Source: RBG-16-66-20 sp052386675 (GTDB lineage Bacteria > Pseudomonadota > Gammaproteobacteria > Burkholderiales > SG8-39). From it: DNA of 64,000 bases. The stretch covers positions 1 through 64,000 of the forward strand of contig JBQTJX010000003.1 of the NCBI GenBank assembly GCA_052386675.1, in the 5' to 3' direction. The position numbers and the translations under genes are program-made. Positions 1 to 9,508 of the stretch are shown in pieces (within the stretch, counting starts at the first letter, position 1; each line of letters opens with the position of its first letter). Under the pieces are notes generated by a model. It saw nothing but the letters and a program-made list of their open reading frames with translations. It was not told the origin of the DNA and ran no database searches.

Positions 1-80
1 GCTCGACGTTTGGCGCGTGCGACTGGTAGAACTGTATTCCGGGGGCGCGACGCCTCGTGGGCGCCGCCCGGCTGTTCCCG
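1..80. other. window edge, non-coding
   Basis: This short stretch lies downstream of the first minus-strand gene. I see only a weak GC-rich inverted repeat with no T-tract and no coding region that can be supported. Confidence 0.4.
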
Positions 81-644
81 TCACGTACCGCTGCAGGCCT
101 TCTGCAGGTCGGCGGCCACTTTCAGCAACAGGTTGTTCAGGGCGTAGTTCAGCGTCGTCATGAACTCGTCCGTCGCGCCCCACATATTGGTCTTGCTGCC
201 GTAGGCGCGATACTTCGCCGTGACCGGCGTACCGTTGGGGCGCTGGTACTCCACGTCGAGCGCCACCATCGCGTTGATCCGCAGTGACGCGGTCCAGACA
301 TACGAACGCGTAAGGTTCGCGCGGATGCCGATCGCGCCCGGCGCAGGATCCTGCACCGCGAAGCCGTGCGCCTTCAGGTTGCGCAGCGCATCGCCCACCC
401 AGGGCACCGGATCCCCGCTCAGCAACGCCTTGAAGTCGTAGCCCACGGTTTCCTTGTTCGGGCGCTGGTCCATCACCGCGACCACCGACACCGGGCAAGC
501 GCCGGTCAGGCGGACCGCGGGATGTCCCACGTCGTCAGCGTTGTACTTCATCGTGACCCGCGAACTCTCGTCGGGCACCGGCTGCGCGGCAGCCGTCCCT
601 CCGAGCAGGACTCCCAGGACCAGGATGGCGGCGGCAGCTCTCAT
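81..644 (-). CDS. Secreted protein of unknown function
   Basis: A 187 aa protein with a clear Sec signal peptide (short basic start, then a hydrophobic run ending in GTAAAQ), so probably periplasmic. I do not recognise the family. The start at 644 is preferred because GATGAGG lies about 6 nt upstream; another ATG at 656 overlaps the TGA of the upstream lipoprotein gene. Two cysteines (one in ACPVSVV, one in KACSGT near the C-terminus) could form a disulfide. It is the last gene behind pnp and is probably translated from the same mRNA as the lipoprotein, which suggests the two envelope proteins work together. The function is unknown. Confidence 0.7.
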   Translation of the reverse strand: MRAAAAILVLGVLLGGTAAAQPVPDESSRVTMKYNADDVGHPAVRLTGACPVSVVAVMDQRPNKETVGYDFKALLSGDPVPWVGDALRNLKAHGFAVQDPAPGAIGIRANLTRSYVWTASLRINAMVALDVEYQRPNGTPVTAKYRAYGSKTNMWGATDEFMTTLNYALNNLLLKVAADLQKACSGT

Positions 645-652
645 GGCGGGCC

Positions 653-1456
653 TCATCGAGGAGAAGACACCAGGCGGCCGTCCTTCGAACGGGCGATGGC
701 GCGACCCGGACGCGGCTCGAGCACTTCGCCGGTCGCGCCCTCGGCGTCGAGCCGGAGCATGCGAAGCGTCTCCTGGATGCCTTCGGCAAGCGCCTGCCGG
801 TAGCGCGCGCCGCCGTTTGCCGACCACTGGTTGATGGACTCGCGTTCGCCGCTGCCGACAGTGGCGGACTGGTAGCGGTAGACGTTGGCGAAGGTAGGCT
901 GCTGCTTGCCGCGCTGCCAGAGATCGAGGTCCGTCTCGATATCCAGCCGGCGGAACTGGTCTGCGAAGGTGTAGCGGGTGCGCAGGACCATGACTGCCTT
1001 CCCGGCCGGGAGATCCGCCGCCCAGCGGTCAGCGAAGAACTTCGGCACCGTGACCGGCGTCGTGACGACGTTCGCCACCGGCAGCGGATAGGCGCTCCTG
1101 AGGAACGGGACCAGGGCGGACCAGAATTCCCTGCGGAAGTCGTAGTCGTCGATCTGGCTGTAGAACGGCTCGATGGCGCCCTGCAGCGCATCCTGCCGCT
1201 CCTTGACGATGCTGGATTCGACCAGCGCGGCAAGCAGCCCGCCACCGGCCGCCTGCACTACGCCGGGTTCCGGCGCGGTCAGGACGACCTCGTCCTGCAC
1301 CACCACGCTGCGCACGGTGAGTTCGCCCAGCTTGCCGCGCTCCTCCTGGGCAAGCGGCACGTGGCCGCCCATGGTGACGCAACCGCTGGCGAGGAGCGCG
1401 GCAGCCAGCACCGCCAGCGTTCCCCCGATCCTCGGTCCTTCCCACGCCTCCCGCAT
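653..1456 (-). CDS. Predicted lipoprotein of unknown function
   Basis: A 267 aa protein whose N-terminus has a hydrophobic stretch ending in the lipobox LASGC (Cys at about residue 26), predicting lipid anchoring to an envelope membrane. No catalytic motif is recognised. The start has a good ribosome site (GGAGAGGGG) upstream. It begins 24 bp after the pnp stop, so it is likely co-transcribed with the rpsO-pnp end of the operon, and its stop overlaps an alternative ATG of the following secreted-protein gene. The link to RNA metabolism is only positional. Confidence 0.7.
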   Translation of the reverse strand: MREAWEGPRIGGTLAVLAAALLASGCVTMGGHVPLAQEERGKLGELTVRSVVVQDEVVLTAPEPGVVQAAGGGLLAALVESSIVKERQDALQGAIEPFYSQIDDYDFRREFWSALVPFLRSAYPLPVANVVTTPVTVPKFFADRWAADLPAGKAVMVLRTRYTFADQFRRLDIETDLDLWQRGKQQPTFANVYRYQSATVGSGERESINQWSANGGARYRQALAEGIQETLRMLRLDAEGATGEVLEPRPGRAIARSKDGRLVSSPR

Positions 1457-1480
1457 GGCCCCTCTCCCGTACCGCGCTCG

Positions 1481-3589
1481 CTATCCCTGCTTGGCCGCCT
1501 CCGGCTGCGAGCCGATCGCCTTCATCGACAGCCTCACGCGGCCCTTGTCATCGGCCTCGAGCACCTTGACCTTCACGATCTGGCCTTCCTTGAGGTGGTC
1601 GGCGACCGCGTTTACGCGCTCGTTGCTGATCTGCGAGATGTGCAGCAGGCCGTCACGGCCCGGCAGCAGCTGGACGATGGCGCCGAAATCGAGCAGGCGC
1701 AGCACCGGTCCCTCGTAGATCTTGCCCACCTCGACGTCGGCGGTGATGTCCTGGATCCGCTTCCTCGCCGCCTCGCCGCCCTCGGACGAGACGCAGGCGA
1801 TGGAAATCGTGCCATCGTCCTCGATCTCGATGGTCGTGCCGGTCTCCTCCTGGAGGCCGCGGATGATGACCCCGCCCTTGCCGATGACGTCGCGGATCTT
1901 GTCCGGGTTGATCTTGATCTTGATGATGCGCGGGGCGAAGCTGGACAGTTCGGTGCGCGAGCCGTCCATGGAGGATTTCATCTGCTGCAGGATGTGCAGC
2001 CGCGCCTCCCGCGCCTGGTCCAGCGCGACCTTCATGATGCCCTTGTTGATGGACTCGATCTTCAAGTCCATCTGCAGAGCGGTGATGCCGGTCTCGGTGC
2101 CGGCGACCTTGAAGTCCATGTCGCCGAGGTGGTCCTCGTCGCCCAGGATGTCGGTCAGCACCGCGAAGCGGTTGCCTTCCTTGATCAGGCCCATGGCGAT
2201 GCCGGCGACATGCGCCTTCATCGGCACGCCGGCGTCCATCAGGGCGAGGCTGCCGCCGCAGACCGAAGCCATCGACGAGGAACCGTTGGATTCGGTGATC
2301 TCCGATACCACGCGCAGCGAGTAGCCGAAGTCTTCCTGTTTCGGCAGCAGACCGACCAAGGCCCGCTTGGCGAGGCGGCCATGGCCGATCTCCCGGCGCT
2401 TGGTAAATCCGAACCGCCCGGTCTCGCCGGTGGAATAGGGAGGGAAGTTGTAGTGGAACATGAAGCGGTCGCGGTACTCGCCCGCCAGCGCGTCGATGAT
2501 CTGCTCGTCGCGGCCGGTGCCCAGCGTGACCGTGACCAGGGCCTGCGTCTCGCCGCGCGTGAACAGCGCCGAGCCGTGGGTGCGGGGCAGGACGCCGGTG
2601 CGGATGGAAATCGGCCGCACGGTGCGGGTGTCGCGGCCGTCGATGCGCGGCTCGCCGTCGAGGATCTGGTTGCGCACGATCTTCGATTCCACCGCGAAGC
2701 ACAGGTCCTTCACGGTATTGGCGTCCGGGCCGCCATCCTTGCCAACGCCGACGGCTTCGAACACGCGCTTCCAGATGGCGTCGATTGCCTCCGAGCGGGC
2801 GCCCTTCTGGCGCATCGCGAACGCGTTGCGCAGGTCTGCTTCCGACATCTCGGTGATCTTCGCCGCCAGCGCCTCATCCTTGGCCGGGGCTTTCCAGTCC
2901 CAGGCCGGCTTGCCGGCGACTTCAGCCAGTTCCTCAATTGCGGTGATCGCGGCCTGCATCTGCTCGTGGCCGTGGACCACGGCGCCGAGCATCACATCCT
3001 CCGGCAGTTCCAGCGCCTCGGACTCGACCATCAGAACGCCCTGCGCAGTGCCGGCAACCACGAGGTTGAGCTTGGACTCCTTCAACTGCGACAGGGTCGG
3101 GTTGATGACGTACTGGCCGTCGAGGTAACCGACCCGGACCGCGCCGATCGGGCCGCTGAAGGGCACGCCCGACAGCGTCATCGCCGCGGACACCGCGATC
3201 ATCGCCGGGATGTCGGCGTCAACCTCGGGGTTCAGCGACAGCACCTGCGCCACGACCTGCACTTCGTTGTAGAAGCCGTCCGGGAACAGCGGCCGGATCG
3301 GACGGTCGATCAGGCGCGAGGTCAGGATTTCCTTCTCGCTCGGACGTCCCTCGCGCTTGAAGAAGCCTCCGGGAATCTTTCCGGCGGCATAGGTCTTCTC
3401 GGCGTAGTCCACCGTAAGCGGGAAGAAGCTTTGCCCGGGCTTGGCCGATTTGGACGCGGTCACCGCCGCGAGCACCACGGTATCGTCCACTGTGCAGATC
3501 ACCGCGCCGTGCGCCTGGCGCGCGATTTCGCCGGTCTCGAGGGTTACCTGGTGCGTGCCGAGGGTGAAAGTCTTCTTGATTGGGGTCAC
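1481..3589 (-). CDS. pnp: Polyribonucleotide nucleotidyltransferase (PNPase)
   Basis: A 702 aa phosphorolytic 3'-5' exoribonuclease of the RNA degradosome; it also makes heteropolymeric tails. The order is two RNase PH domains, a KH domain (PDKIRDVIGKGG) and a C-terminal S1 domain (GKIYEGPVLRLLDFGAIVQL). The active-site loop GDEDHLGDMDFK is at about residues 483-494. The GTG at 3589 is chosen because AAGGA lies 6 nt upstream and the N-terminus (TPIKKTFTLG) then matches the family; an upstream in-frame ATG would add an atypical 15 residue extension. Length is close to the E. coli enzyme (711 aa). It follows rpsO, separated by an intrinsic terminator, as in E. coli. Confidence 0.97.
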   Translation of the reverse strand: MTPIKKTFTLGTHQVTLETGEIARQAHGAVICTVDDTVVLAAVTASKSAKPGQSFFPLTVDYAEKTYAAGKIPGGFFKREGRPSEKEILTSRLIDRPIRPLFPDGFYNEVQVVAQVLSLNPEVDADIPAMIAVSAAMTLSGVPFSGPIGAVRVGYLDGQYVINPTLSQLKESKLNLVVAGTAQGVLMVESEALELPEDVMLGAVVHGHEQMQAAITAIEELAEVAGKPAWDWKAPAKDEALAAKITEMSEADLRNAFAMRQKGARSEAIDAIWKRVFEAVGVGKDGGPDANTVKDLCFAVESKIVRNQILDGEPRIDGRDTRTVRPISIRTGVLPRTHGSALFTRGETQALVTVTLGTGRDEQIIDALAGEYRDRFMFHYNFPPYSTGETGRFGFTKRREIGHGRLAKRALVGLLPKQEDFGYSLRVVSEITESNGSSSMASVCGGSLALMDAGVPMKAHVAGIAMGLIKEGNRFAVLTDILGDEDHLGDMDFKVAGTETGITALQMDLKIESINKGIMKVALDQAREARLHILQQMKSSMDGSRTELSSFAPRIIKIKINPDKIRDVIGKGGVIIRGLQEETGTTIEIEDDGTISIACVSSEGGEAARKRIQDITADVEVGKIYEGPVLRLLDFGAIVQLLPGRDGLLHISQISNERVNAVADHLKEGQIVKVKVLEADDKGRVRLSMKAIGSQPEAAKQG

Positions 3590-3632
3590 TTGGAATCCTT
3601 GTTTTGGGCCGCAGCCCGTGTTCTGGACGCGC

Positions 3633-3663
3633 AAACAAAAACGCTCACCGGAAGGATGAGCGT
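3633..3663 (-). terminator. Intrinsic terminator between rpsO and pnp
   Basis: On the minus strand a perfect 7-bp stem (ACGCTCA paired with TGAGCGT) with a 9-nt loop is followed by GTTTTTGTTT. It lies 44 bp after the rpsO stop and 44 bp before the pnp start. Partial termination here would make S15 more abundant than PNPase; E. coli has a terminator at the same place. Confidence 0.75.
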
Positions 3664-3707
3664 CAGTGCAGCGGCATGTGGGTGTCTGGAATGCTGGGAC
3701 GCTGGGA

Positions 3708-3977
3708 CTACTTGCGCAGGCCGAGTCGCTCGATCAGGCCGCGATACTTGTCCGCATTGGTGCGCTTGAGGTAATCGAGCAGCTTGCGGCGCTGGCTGAC
3801 GAGCTTGAGCAGCCCGCGGCGGGAATGGAAATCCTTGACGTGGGCCTTGAAGTGCTCGGCGAGGCCGTTGATGCGCTCGGTGAGGAGCGCGACCTGAACT
3901 TCGGAAGAACCGGTGTCGTTGGCGGCTCGCTGGTACTGCTTGACCACTTGCGCCTTCTGCGCAACTTGCAAACTCAT
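3708..3977 (-). CDS. rpsO: 30S ribosomal protein S15
   Basis: An 89 aa protein, exactly the usual S15 length. The body contains the conserved DTGSSEVQVALLTERI and HSRRGLL..RRKLLDYL segments that bind 16S rRNA at the h20-h22 junction in the platform of the small subunit. The start at 3977 is set by family length. It sits between truB and pnp, the conserved order, and is followed by an intrinsic terminator. A promoter candidate lies in the 79-bp gap behind truB. Confidence 0.97.
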   Translation of the reverse strand: MSLQVAQKAQVVKQYQRAANDTGSSEVQVALLTERINGLAEHFKAHVKDFHSRRGLLKLVSQRRKLLDYLKRTNADKYRGLIERLGLRK

Positions 3978-4011
3978 CTTCTGCTCTCTGGGCTCGTTTA
4001 GTGAGGCGCGC

Positions 4012-4041
4012 ATTTTATCCGGAAACGGCCCGGATTCACAA
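4012..4041 (-). promoter_or_regulatory. Candidate rpsO promoter
   Basis: On the minus strand TTGTGA (4036-4041), an 18-bp spacer and TAAAAT (4012-4017) lie in the truB-rpsO gap. The predicted start of transcription is about 28 nt before the rpsO ATG. An internal rpsO promoter is known at this position in E. coli. Confidence 0.55.
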
Positions 4042-4056
4042 GTTTTTCTTGGTATT

Positions 4057-4980
4057 TCAGCCGGTTGCACCCGAATCGAGGCGTTGCGACAACAGCCTGA
4101 CAGGGCGCAGCTTTCCATCGGCTCCGGCCTCTCCGACGCCCAGCAGCGCGCCGGCCGCGTCGAGGACACGGCAGGCGCCCTCCGGCAGCGCGCCGGCGGC
4201 CACAGCCTGTCCCTGGATGAAGCGCATGGATGCCTCGGGTTCCAGACCCGCGACCGGCAGCGCGGCCAGCAGGCTGTCCGGGGGAAGAAGGCAGGCGTGC
4301 CGGCCGGCCTCGCTCATGGCGCGGAACCGCTCCAGGTCCACCGCGTGCTCCAGGGTGTAGGCCCCGGCCGCCGTGCGGCGCAAGCCCTCAAGGTAGGCCA
4401 CGGTGCCCAGGGCGAGCCCGAGGTCCTCGGCCAACTGCCGGATATAGGTGCCCTTGCTGCAGCGGACCCGCAGGCGGACCAGGTCGCCCTCGCGGCCCTC
4501 CAGCGCGAGCTCATGGATGGTCACTTCGCGCGCCTCGCGCTCGACCGTCTGCCCGGCGCGGGCCAGTTCGTAGAGCGGCCGGCCGTCGCGCTTGAGCGCC
4601 GAATACATCGGCGGTACCTGCCGGATCGCGCCGCGAAAACGCTCGAGCGCCATGGAAAGGTTTGCTTCGTCGACCACTACCGGCCGGCGCTCCAGCACCT
4701 CGCCCTCGGCGTCTCCGGTCGCGGTACGCGCGCCTAGGCGCACCGCGGCAAGGTAGGTTTTGTCCGAATCGAGCCCGAAGCGGGCAAATCTGGTGGCCTC
4801 CCCGAACAGCAGCGGCAGGAGTCCGGAGGCGAGCGGATCGAGGGTGCCGCCATGCCCCGCCTTGGTGGCGCCCAGCAGGCGCCGGGCCTCCTGCAACGCG
4901 GTGTTGGACGAGATGCCCGCGGGCTTGTCGAGCAGCAGGACGCCGTCCACGTTGCGCCGCGCGGGACGCGAGTTCGCCAC
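4057..4980 (-). CDS. truB: tRNA pseudouridine(55) synthase
   Basis: A 307 aa enzyme that isomerises U55 in the T-loop of tRNAs. The N-terminal VDGVLLLDKPAGISSN motif and the catalytic loop AGHGGTLDPLASG, with the nucleophilic Asp at residue 48, are intact; the C-terminal part fits the PUA-like tail. The GTG start lies 5 bp after the rbfA stop, with AAGGA inside the end of rbfA acting as ribosome site, so translation is probably coupled. Confidence 0.96.
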   Translation of the reverse strand: MANSRPARRNVDGVLLLDKPAGISSNTALQEARRLLGATKAGHGGTLDPLASGLLPLLFGEATRFARFGLDSDKTYLAAVRLGARTATGDAEGEVLERRPVVVDEANLSMALERFRGAIRQVPPMYSALKRDGRPLYELARAGQTVEREAREVTIHELALEGREGDLVRLRVRCSKGTYIRQLAEDLGLALGTVAYLEGLRRTAAGAYTLEHAVDLERFRAMSEAGRHACLLPPDSLLAALPVAGLEPEASMRFIQGQAVAAGALPEGACRVLDAAGALLGVGEAGADGKLRPVRLLSQRLDSGATG

Positions 4981-4985
4981 TGCCG

Positions 4986-5336
4986 TCAGTCCTTGCTCCG
5001 CACGCTGTCGATCAGACGCGAGATACGGTCGCCGCGCGCCACCGATTCGTCATAGACGAAGCGCAGCGTTGGCGCCGAATAGATCTTGATGCGCTGCGCA
5101 AGCTGCGACCTCAGGAAGCCGCTGGCGCGCGCCAGTCCCGCTTCGGCCTGCGCCGCATGCGCCGCGTCGAGGCAGGTGAAATGGATGACGGCGTGGCTGC
5201 AGTCGGGCGACATGTCCACGCCGGTCAGCGTCACCATGCCCACGCGCGGGTCACGCAATTCGCGGGAGAGGATCTCCGAGAGCTCGCGCTGCACCTGGTC
5301 GCCGACCTTGCGCGCCCTGCCCGAGCGCCGTGCCAT
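4986..5336 (-). CDS. rbfA: 30S ribosome-binding factor RbfA
   Basis: A 116 aa KH-fold protein that helps late maturation of the 16S rRNA 5' end and cold adaptation. The typical RVGDQVQRELSEIL start and the RDPRVGMVTLTGVDMSPDCSHA region are present. It begins 7 bp downstream of the infB stop and lies directly before truB, the standard order in this operon. Confidence 0.95.
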   Translation of the reverse strand: MARRSGRARKVGDQVQRELSEILSRELRDPRVGMVTLTGVDMSPDCSHAVIHFTCLDAAHAAQAEAGLARASGFLRSQLAQRIKIYSAPTLRFVYDESVARGDRISRLIDSVRSKD

Positions 5337-5343
5337 GGCGGAC

Positions 5344-7986
5344 CTACAGCGTCCGGGCGACTTCGAGGATCTCGAACACCTCGAGCTGGTCGCCTTCCTT
5401 GAGGTCCTGGTAGTTCTTCAGCGACAGGCCGCATTCGAAGCCGGACTTGACCTCGCGAACGTCGTCCTTGAAGCGCTTCAGGGCATCGATGTCGCCGGTG
5501 TGGATCACCACGCTGTCACGCAGCACGCGCACCTGGGCGCCGCGCTTGACGAGGCCGTCGGTCACGTAGCAGCCGGCCACGGTGCCCACCTTGGAGATGC
5601 GGAACACCTGGCGCACCTCGACCGTGCCAATGACGCTTTCCTTGCGTTCCGGAGCGAGCATGCCCGAGAGCGCGGCCTTCACCTCCTCGACCGCATCGTA
5701 GATGACGTTGTAATAGCGCACGTCTACGCCTGAGGTCTCGATGAGCTTCCTCGCGGTGGCGTCGGCGCGGGCATTGAAGCCGATGATCACCGCGCGCGAG
5801 GCCATCGCCAGGTTGACATCGGACTCGGTGATGCCGCCGACGCCGGCGTGCACCACGCTCACCTTCACCTCCTCGGTGGACAGGCGCGTCAGCGCGTGGG
5901 CCAAGGCCTCCTGCGAGCCCTGCACGTCCGCCTTGATGAGCAACGCCATGGTCTTCTTGCCCTCCTCGCCCATGGTCGCCATCATGTTCTCCAGCTTCGC
6001 AGCCTGCTGCTTGGAGAGCTTGACGTCGCGGTACTTGCCGGCGCGGAACATCGCCACCTCGCGAGCCTTGCGCTCGTCCGCGAGCGCCACCATTTCTTCG
6101 CCGGCGCGCGGCACGTCGGACAACCCCTGCACTTCGACCGGGATGGACGGCCCGGCGCTCTGCACCGGCTTGCCGTTCTCGTCCAGCATGGCGCGCACGC
6201 GGCCGAAGACCGCGCCGGCGACGATGACATCGCCGCGCCTCAGCGTCCCCGACTGCACCAGCAGTGTCGCCACCGGGCCGCGACCCTTGTCCAGCCGCGC
6301 CTCGATCACCACGCCCTTGGCTGGCGCTTCCACCTGCGCCTTCAGTTCCTTCACCTCGGCCTGCAGCAGGATCTGCTCCAGCAGCTCGTCCACGCCCTGG
6401 CCGGTCTTCGCCGACACCGGCACCACCGGCGATTCCCCGCCGAGGTCCTCGGGCACCACGCCGTTGGCGAGCAGGTCCTGGCGCACCTTCTCCGGGTTGG
6501 CCTCGTGCTTGTCGATCTTGTTGATCGCCACCACCAGCGGCACACCGGCCGCCTTGGCGTGGGCAATCGCTTCTATGGTCTGCGGCATGGCCCCGTCGTC
6601 AGCTGCCACCACCAGCACCACGATGTCGGTGACTTTCGCGCCTCGAGCCCGCATCGCTGTGAAGGCTTCGTGGCCGGGCGTGTCCAGGAAAGTGACCACG
6701 CCACGCGGCGTCTCGACGTGGTAGGCGCCGATGTGCTGCGTGATGCCGCCTGCCTCGCCCGAGGCGACCTTGGTGCGGCGGATGTAGTCCAGCAACGAGG
6801 TCTTGCCATGGTCCACGTGGCCCATCACTGTCACCACCGGGGGACGCGGCAGGAACTCCGCGGTGCTCTGCTCGCCGGTGTCGACAAGGTAGGCCTCGGG
6901 GTCATCGAGCTTGGCCGCCTTCGCGGTGTGGCCCATTTCCTGCACCACGATCATCGCGGTTTCCTGGTCCAGGGCCTGGTTGATGCTTGCCATGGAGCCC
7001 AGTTTCATCAGGACCTTGATGACCTCGGCCGCCTTGACCGCCATGCGATGCGCGAGTTCGCCCACCGTGATGGTCTCGGGCACCGCGATCTCGCGGACCA
7101 CCGGTTCCGAAGGTTGCGCGAACGCCGGTTCACCGGACGCCTGCGGGGCGCCGCGGCCATGCCTGGAGCCGCCGCGGCCGTGCCAGCCGGCGACGCCGCC
7201 GCCCATGTCGCCGCGCGTCTTGATGGCGCGGCGGCGCACGCCGTCGTCGCGCAGCACGGTGGTCTTGACCTTCTTCGCCTTCTTGTCGCCGGGCTTCGCC
7301 TCGCCCGTCCTGGGCGCGTGAAGGGTACCTTCCTTGACCGGGGACGGCGTGGCGGCCGCCTGCGCCAGCGCGGCGCGCTGGGCTTCACGCTGCAGGGCTT
7401 CGCGCTTCTCGCGCTCCTGCTTTTCGCGCAATTCCGCGGCCTGGATGTCGGACAGCTGCTGACTGCGACGCTGTTCGTCTTCCCGCAGCTTGATTTCGCG
7501 GGGATCAAGCGTGGACGGTCTCGCCGGGGCCGCCGCGGGAGCAGGGACGGAGACCGGAGCGGCCGCGGGCGGCGGGGGCGGCGGCGGGGGCGGCACGGGT
7601 TCCGGCTCCGGCTCGGGCGCCACCACCACGGGCGGCGGCGGGGGGGGCGGCGCCTCGGCAGCCGCCGCGGCCGCGGCGAGTTCGTTCGGGTCGCGCTTGA
7701 CGAACACACGCTTCTTGCGCACCTCGACCTGGATCGTGCGCGCCTTGCCCGAGGCGTCGGACTTCTTGATCTCGCTGGTTTGCTTGCGCGTCAGCGTGAT
7801 CTTGTTCTTGGCCTCCGAAGAACCGTGCGCCTTGCGCAAGTACTCCAGCAGCCGCGACTTGTCCTGTTCCGTGAGCGAATCCTCGGGAACGCGCTTTTCC
7901 ACGCCAGCGGCGCGCAACTGCTCCAGCAGCACCGAAGGCGGGACCTTGAGCTCGCTGGCGAACTGGGCGACGCTGGTCTGGGCCAC
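5344..7986 (-). CDS. infB: Translation initiation factor IF-2
   Basis: An 880 aa GTPase that brings initiator tRNA to the 30S subunit and promotes 50S joining. It has an N-terminal IF2_N module (VAQTSVAQFASELKVPPSVL), a Lys/Glu-rich and strongly Pro-rich linker at about residues 105-165 with runs of 7-9 prolines, a second IF2_N-like module, then the G domain at about residue 387 (GHVDHGKTS, DTPGHEAF, NKID) and domains II-IV. The GTG at 7986 is chosen because AAGGAGG lies 9 nt upstream; it starts one base after the nusA stop. Confidence 0.97.
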   Translation of the reverse strand: MAQTSVAQFASELKVPPSVLLEQLRAAGVEKRVPEDSLTEQDKSRLLEYLRKAHGSSEAKNKITLTRKQTSEIKKSDASGKARTIQVEVRKKRVFVKRDPNELAAAAAAAEAPPPPPPPVVVAPEPEPEPVPPPPPPPPPAAAPVSVPAPAAAPARPSTLDPREIKLREDEQRRSQQLSDIQAAELREKQEREKREALQREAQRAALAQAAATPSPVKEGTLHAPRTGEAKPGDKKAKKVKTTVLRDDGVRRRAIKTRGDMGGGVAGWHGRGGSRHGRGAPQASGEPAFAQPSEPVVREIAVPETITVGELAHRMAVKAAEVIKVLMKLGSMASINQALDQETAMIVVQEMGHTAKAAKLDDPEAYLVDTGEQSTAEFLPRPPVVTVMGHVDHGKTSLLDYIRRTKVASGEAGGITQHIGAYHVETPRGVVTFLDTPGHEAFTAMRARGAKVTDIVVLVVAADDGAMPQTIEAIAHAKAAGVPLVVAINKIDKHEANPEKVRQDLLANGVVPEDLGGESPVVPVSAKTGQGVDELLEQILLQAEVKELKAQVEAPAKGVVIEARLDKGRGPVATLLVQSGTLRRGDVIVAGAVFGRVRAMLDENGKPVQSAGPSIPVEVQGLSDVPRAGEEMVALADERKAREVAMFRAGKYRDVKLSKQQAAKLENMMATMGEEGKKTMALLIKADVQGSQEALAHALTRLSTEEVKVSVVHAGVGGITESDVNLAMASRAVIIGFNARADATARKLIETSGVDVRYYNVIYDAVEEVKAALSGMLAPERKESVIGTVEVRQVFRISKVGTVAGCYVTDGLVKRGAQVRVLRDSVVIHTGDIDALKRFKDDVREVKSGFECGLSLKNYQDLKEGDQLEVFEILEVARTL

Positions 7987-7987
7987 G

Positions 7988-9508
7988 TTACGCGGCCTCC
8001 TTGTTCTGCGTCGCGCCGGTGGCCGGCGCCTCATCGGCGAACCAGTGCGCGCGCGCCGCCATGATCAGCTTCTTGGCGCGCTCCTCGTCCAGGCCCGTCA
8101 GTTCCGACAGTTCGTCCACAGCGAGGTCGGCAAGGTCGTCGCGGGCCTTGATGCCGCCCTTGGCGAGCTTGGCGGCAAGCGGCGGATCCATCCCTTCCAG
8201 CTGCAGCAGCAGCGGGTCAACGCCTTCCAGGCTTTCCTCGCTCGCGATCGCCTGCACCAGCAGCGCATTGCGCGCGCGGCTGCGCAATTCGTTCACCGTG
8301 TTCTCGTCGAAGGCCTCGATCTCCATCATCTCGTTGATCGGCACATAGGCGACTTCCTCGAGCGTGGCGAAGCCCTCCTCGATCAGGATCGCGGCCACCT
8401 CTTCGTCCACGTCCAGCTTCTCCATGAACAGGTTCCTGACCCGGGTTCCCTCCTCCTCCTGCTTCTTGGAGGACTCCTCCTCGTTCATCAGGTTGATGGT
8501 CCAGCCGGTCAGCTCCGAGGCAAGGCGCACGTTCTGCCCGCTCCTGCCGATCGCGATGGCGAGATTCTCCTCGTCCACCACCACGTCCATGGCGTGCTTC
8601 TCCTCGTCCACCAGGATCGAACTCACCTCGGCGGGCGCAAGCGCGCCGATGACGAACTGCGCCGGGTCCGCGGACCACAGCACGATGTCGACGCGCTCGC
8701 CGGCCAGCTCCTGGGTCACGGCCTGGACGCGCGAACCGCGCATGCCGACGCAGGTGCCGATCGGGTCGATGCGACGGTCGTTGGTGAACACCGCGATCTT
8801 GGCGCGGATGCCGGGGTCGCGGGCCGCCGACTTGATCTCCAGCAGCCCTTCCTCGATCTCCGGTACCTCGAGCTCGAACAGTTTCATGATGAACTGCGGC
8901 GCGGTGCGCGACAGCACCAGCTGCGGCCCGCGCACGCCGCGCTCGATCTTCATCACCCAGGCCCGCACCCGGTCGCCGATGCGCAGGTTTTCCTTCGGGA
9001 TCATGTACTCGCGTGGCAGCAGCGCCTCGAGGCGACCCGATTCCACGATGGCGCTGCCACGCTCCATGCGCTTGACGGTACCGGTAACCAGCTCGTCGCC
9101 GCGCGACAGGAAGTCGTTCAGGATCTGCTCGCGCTCGGCATCCCTGATCCGCTGCAGGATCACCTGCTTCGCGGTCTGCGCGCCGATGCGGCCGAAGGGC
9201 ACGTTCTCGATCTGCTCCTCGAGGACGTCATCCAGCTTGGCGTCGGGCTTGCGGTCCTGGGCCTCCTCGACCGACAGCATCTGGGCGTTGATCCAGTCCG
9301 GCGCGTCATCGGGCAGCACGCGCCAGCGGCGGAAGGCCTGATAGTCCCCGGTATCGCGATTGATCTCGACGCGCACGTCCACGTCGTCGGTGAAGCGCTT
9401 CTTGGTGGCCGAGGCGAGCGCGAGTTCCAGCGCGCCGAACACCACGTCGCGGTTGACGTTCTTCTCGCGCGCCAGCGCGTCCACCAGCAGCAAAATTTCC
9501 CGGCTCAT
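7988..9508 (-). CDS. nusA: Transcription termination/antitermination factor NusA
   Basis: A 506 aa RNA polymerase-binding elongation factor that modulates pausing, termination and rRNA antitermination. The order is an N-terminal RNAP-binding domain, an S1 domain, two KH domains (GTCVGMRGSRVQAVTQEL; AIGRSGQNVRLASELTGW) and two C-terminal acidic helical repeats, the proteobacterial architecture. Its ATG overlaps the rimP TGA by 4 bp. The hairpin in the operon leader is a possible target of NusA autoregulation (see finding). Confidence 0.97.
   Translation of the reverse strand: MSREILLLVDALAREKNVNRDVVFGALELALASATKKRFTDDVDVRVEINRDTGDYQAFRRWRVLPDDAPDWINAQMLSVEEAQDRKPDAKLDDVLEEQIENVPFGRIGAQTAKQVILQRIRDAEREQILNDFLSRGDELVTGTVKRMERGSAIVESGRLEALLPREYMIPKENLRIGDRVRAWVMKIERGVRGPQLVLSRTAPQFIMKLFELEVPEIEEGLLEIKSAARDPGIRAKIAVFTNDRRIDPIGTCVGMRGSRVQAVTQELAGERVDIVLWSADPAQFVIGALAPAEVSSILVDEEKHAMDVVVDEENLAIAIGRSGQNVRLASELTGWTINLMNEEESSKKQEEEGTRVRNLFMEKLDVDEEVAAILIEEGFATLEEVAYVPINEMMEIEAFDENTVNELRSRARNALLVQAIASEESLEGVDPLLLQLEGMDPPLAAKLAKGGIKARDDLADLAVDELSELTGLDEERAKKLIMAARAHWFADEAPATGATQNKEAA

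Noticed and set aside
1361..3769. An 802-codon open frame antisense to pnp
   Set aside because: High GC makes long antisense frames common; the minus strand holds an unmistakable PNPase and the antisense product has a low-complexity Arg/Asp/Leu/His composition.
7540..7690. GC-rich simple repeats in infB as a mobile or structural repeat
   Set aside because: They encode the Pro/Ala/Glu linker that is usual in IF-2 of high-GC bacteria.
5848..8064. A 738-codon open frame antisense to infB
   Set aside because: It mirrors the codon pattern of infB and has a His/Arg/Gly-rich translation without domains.
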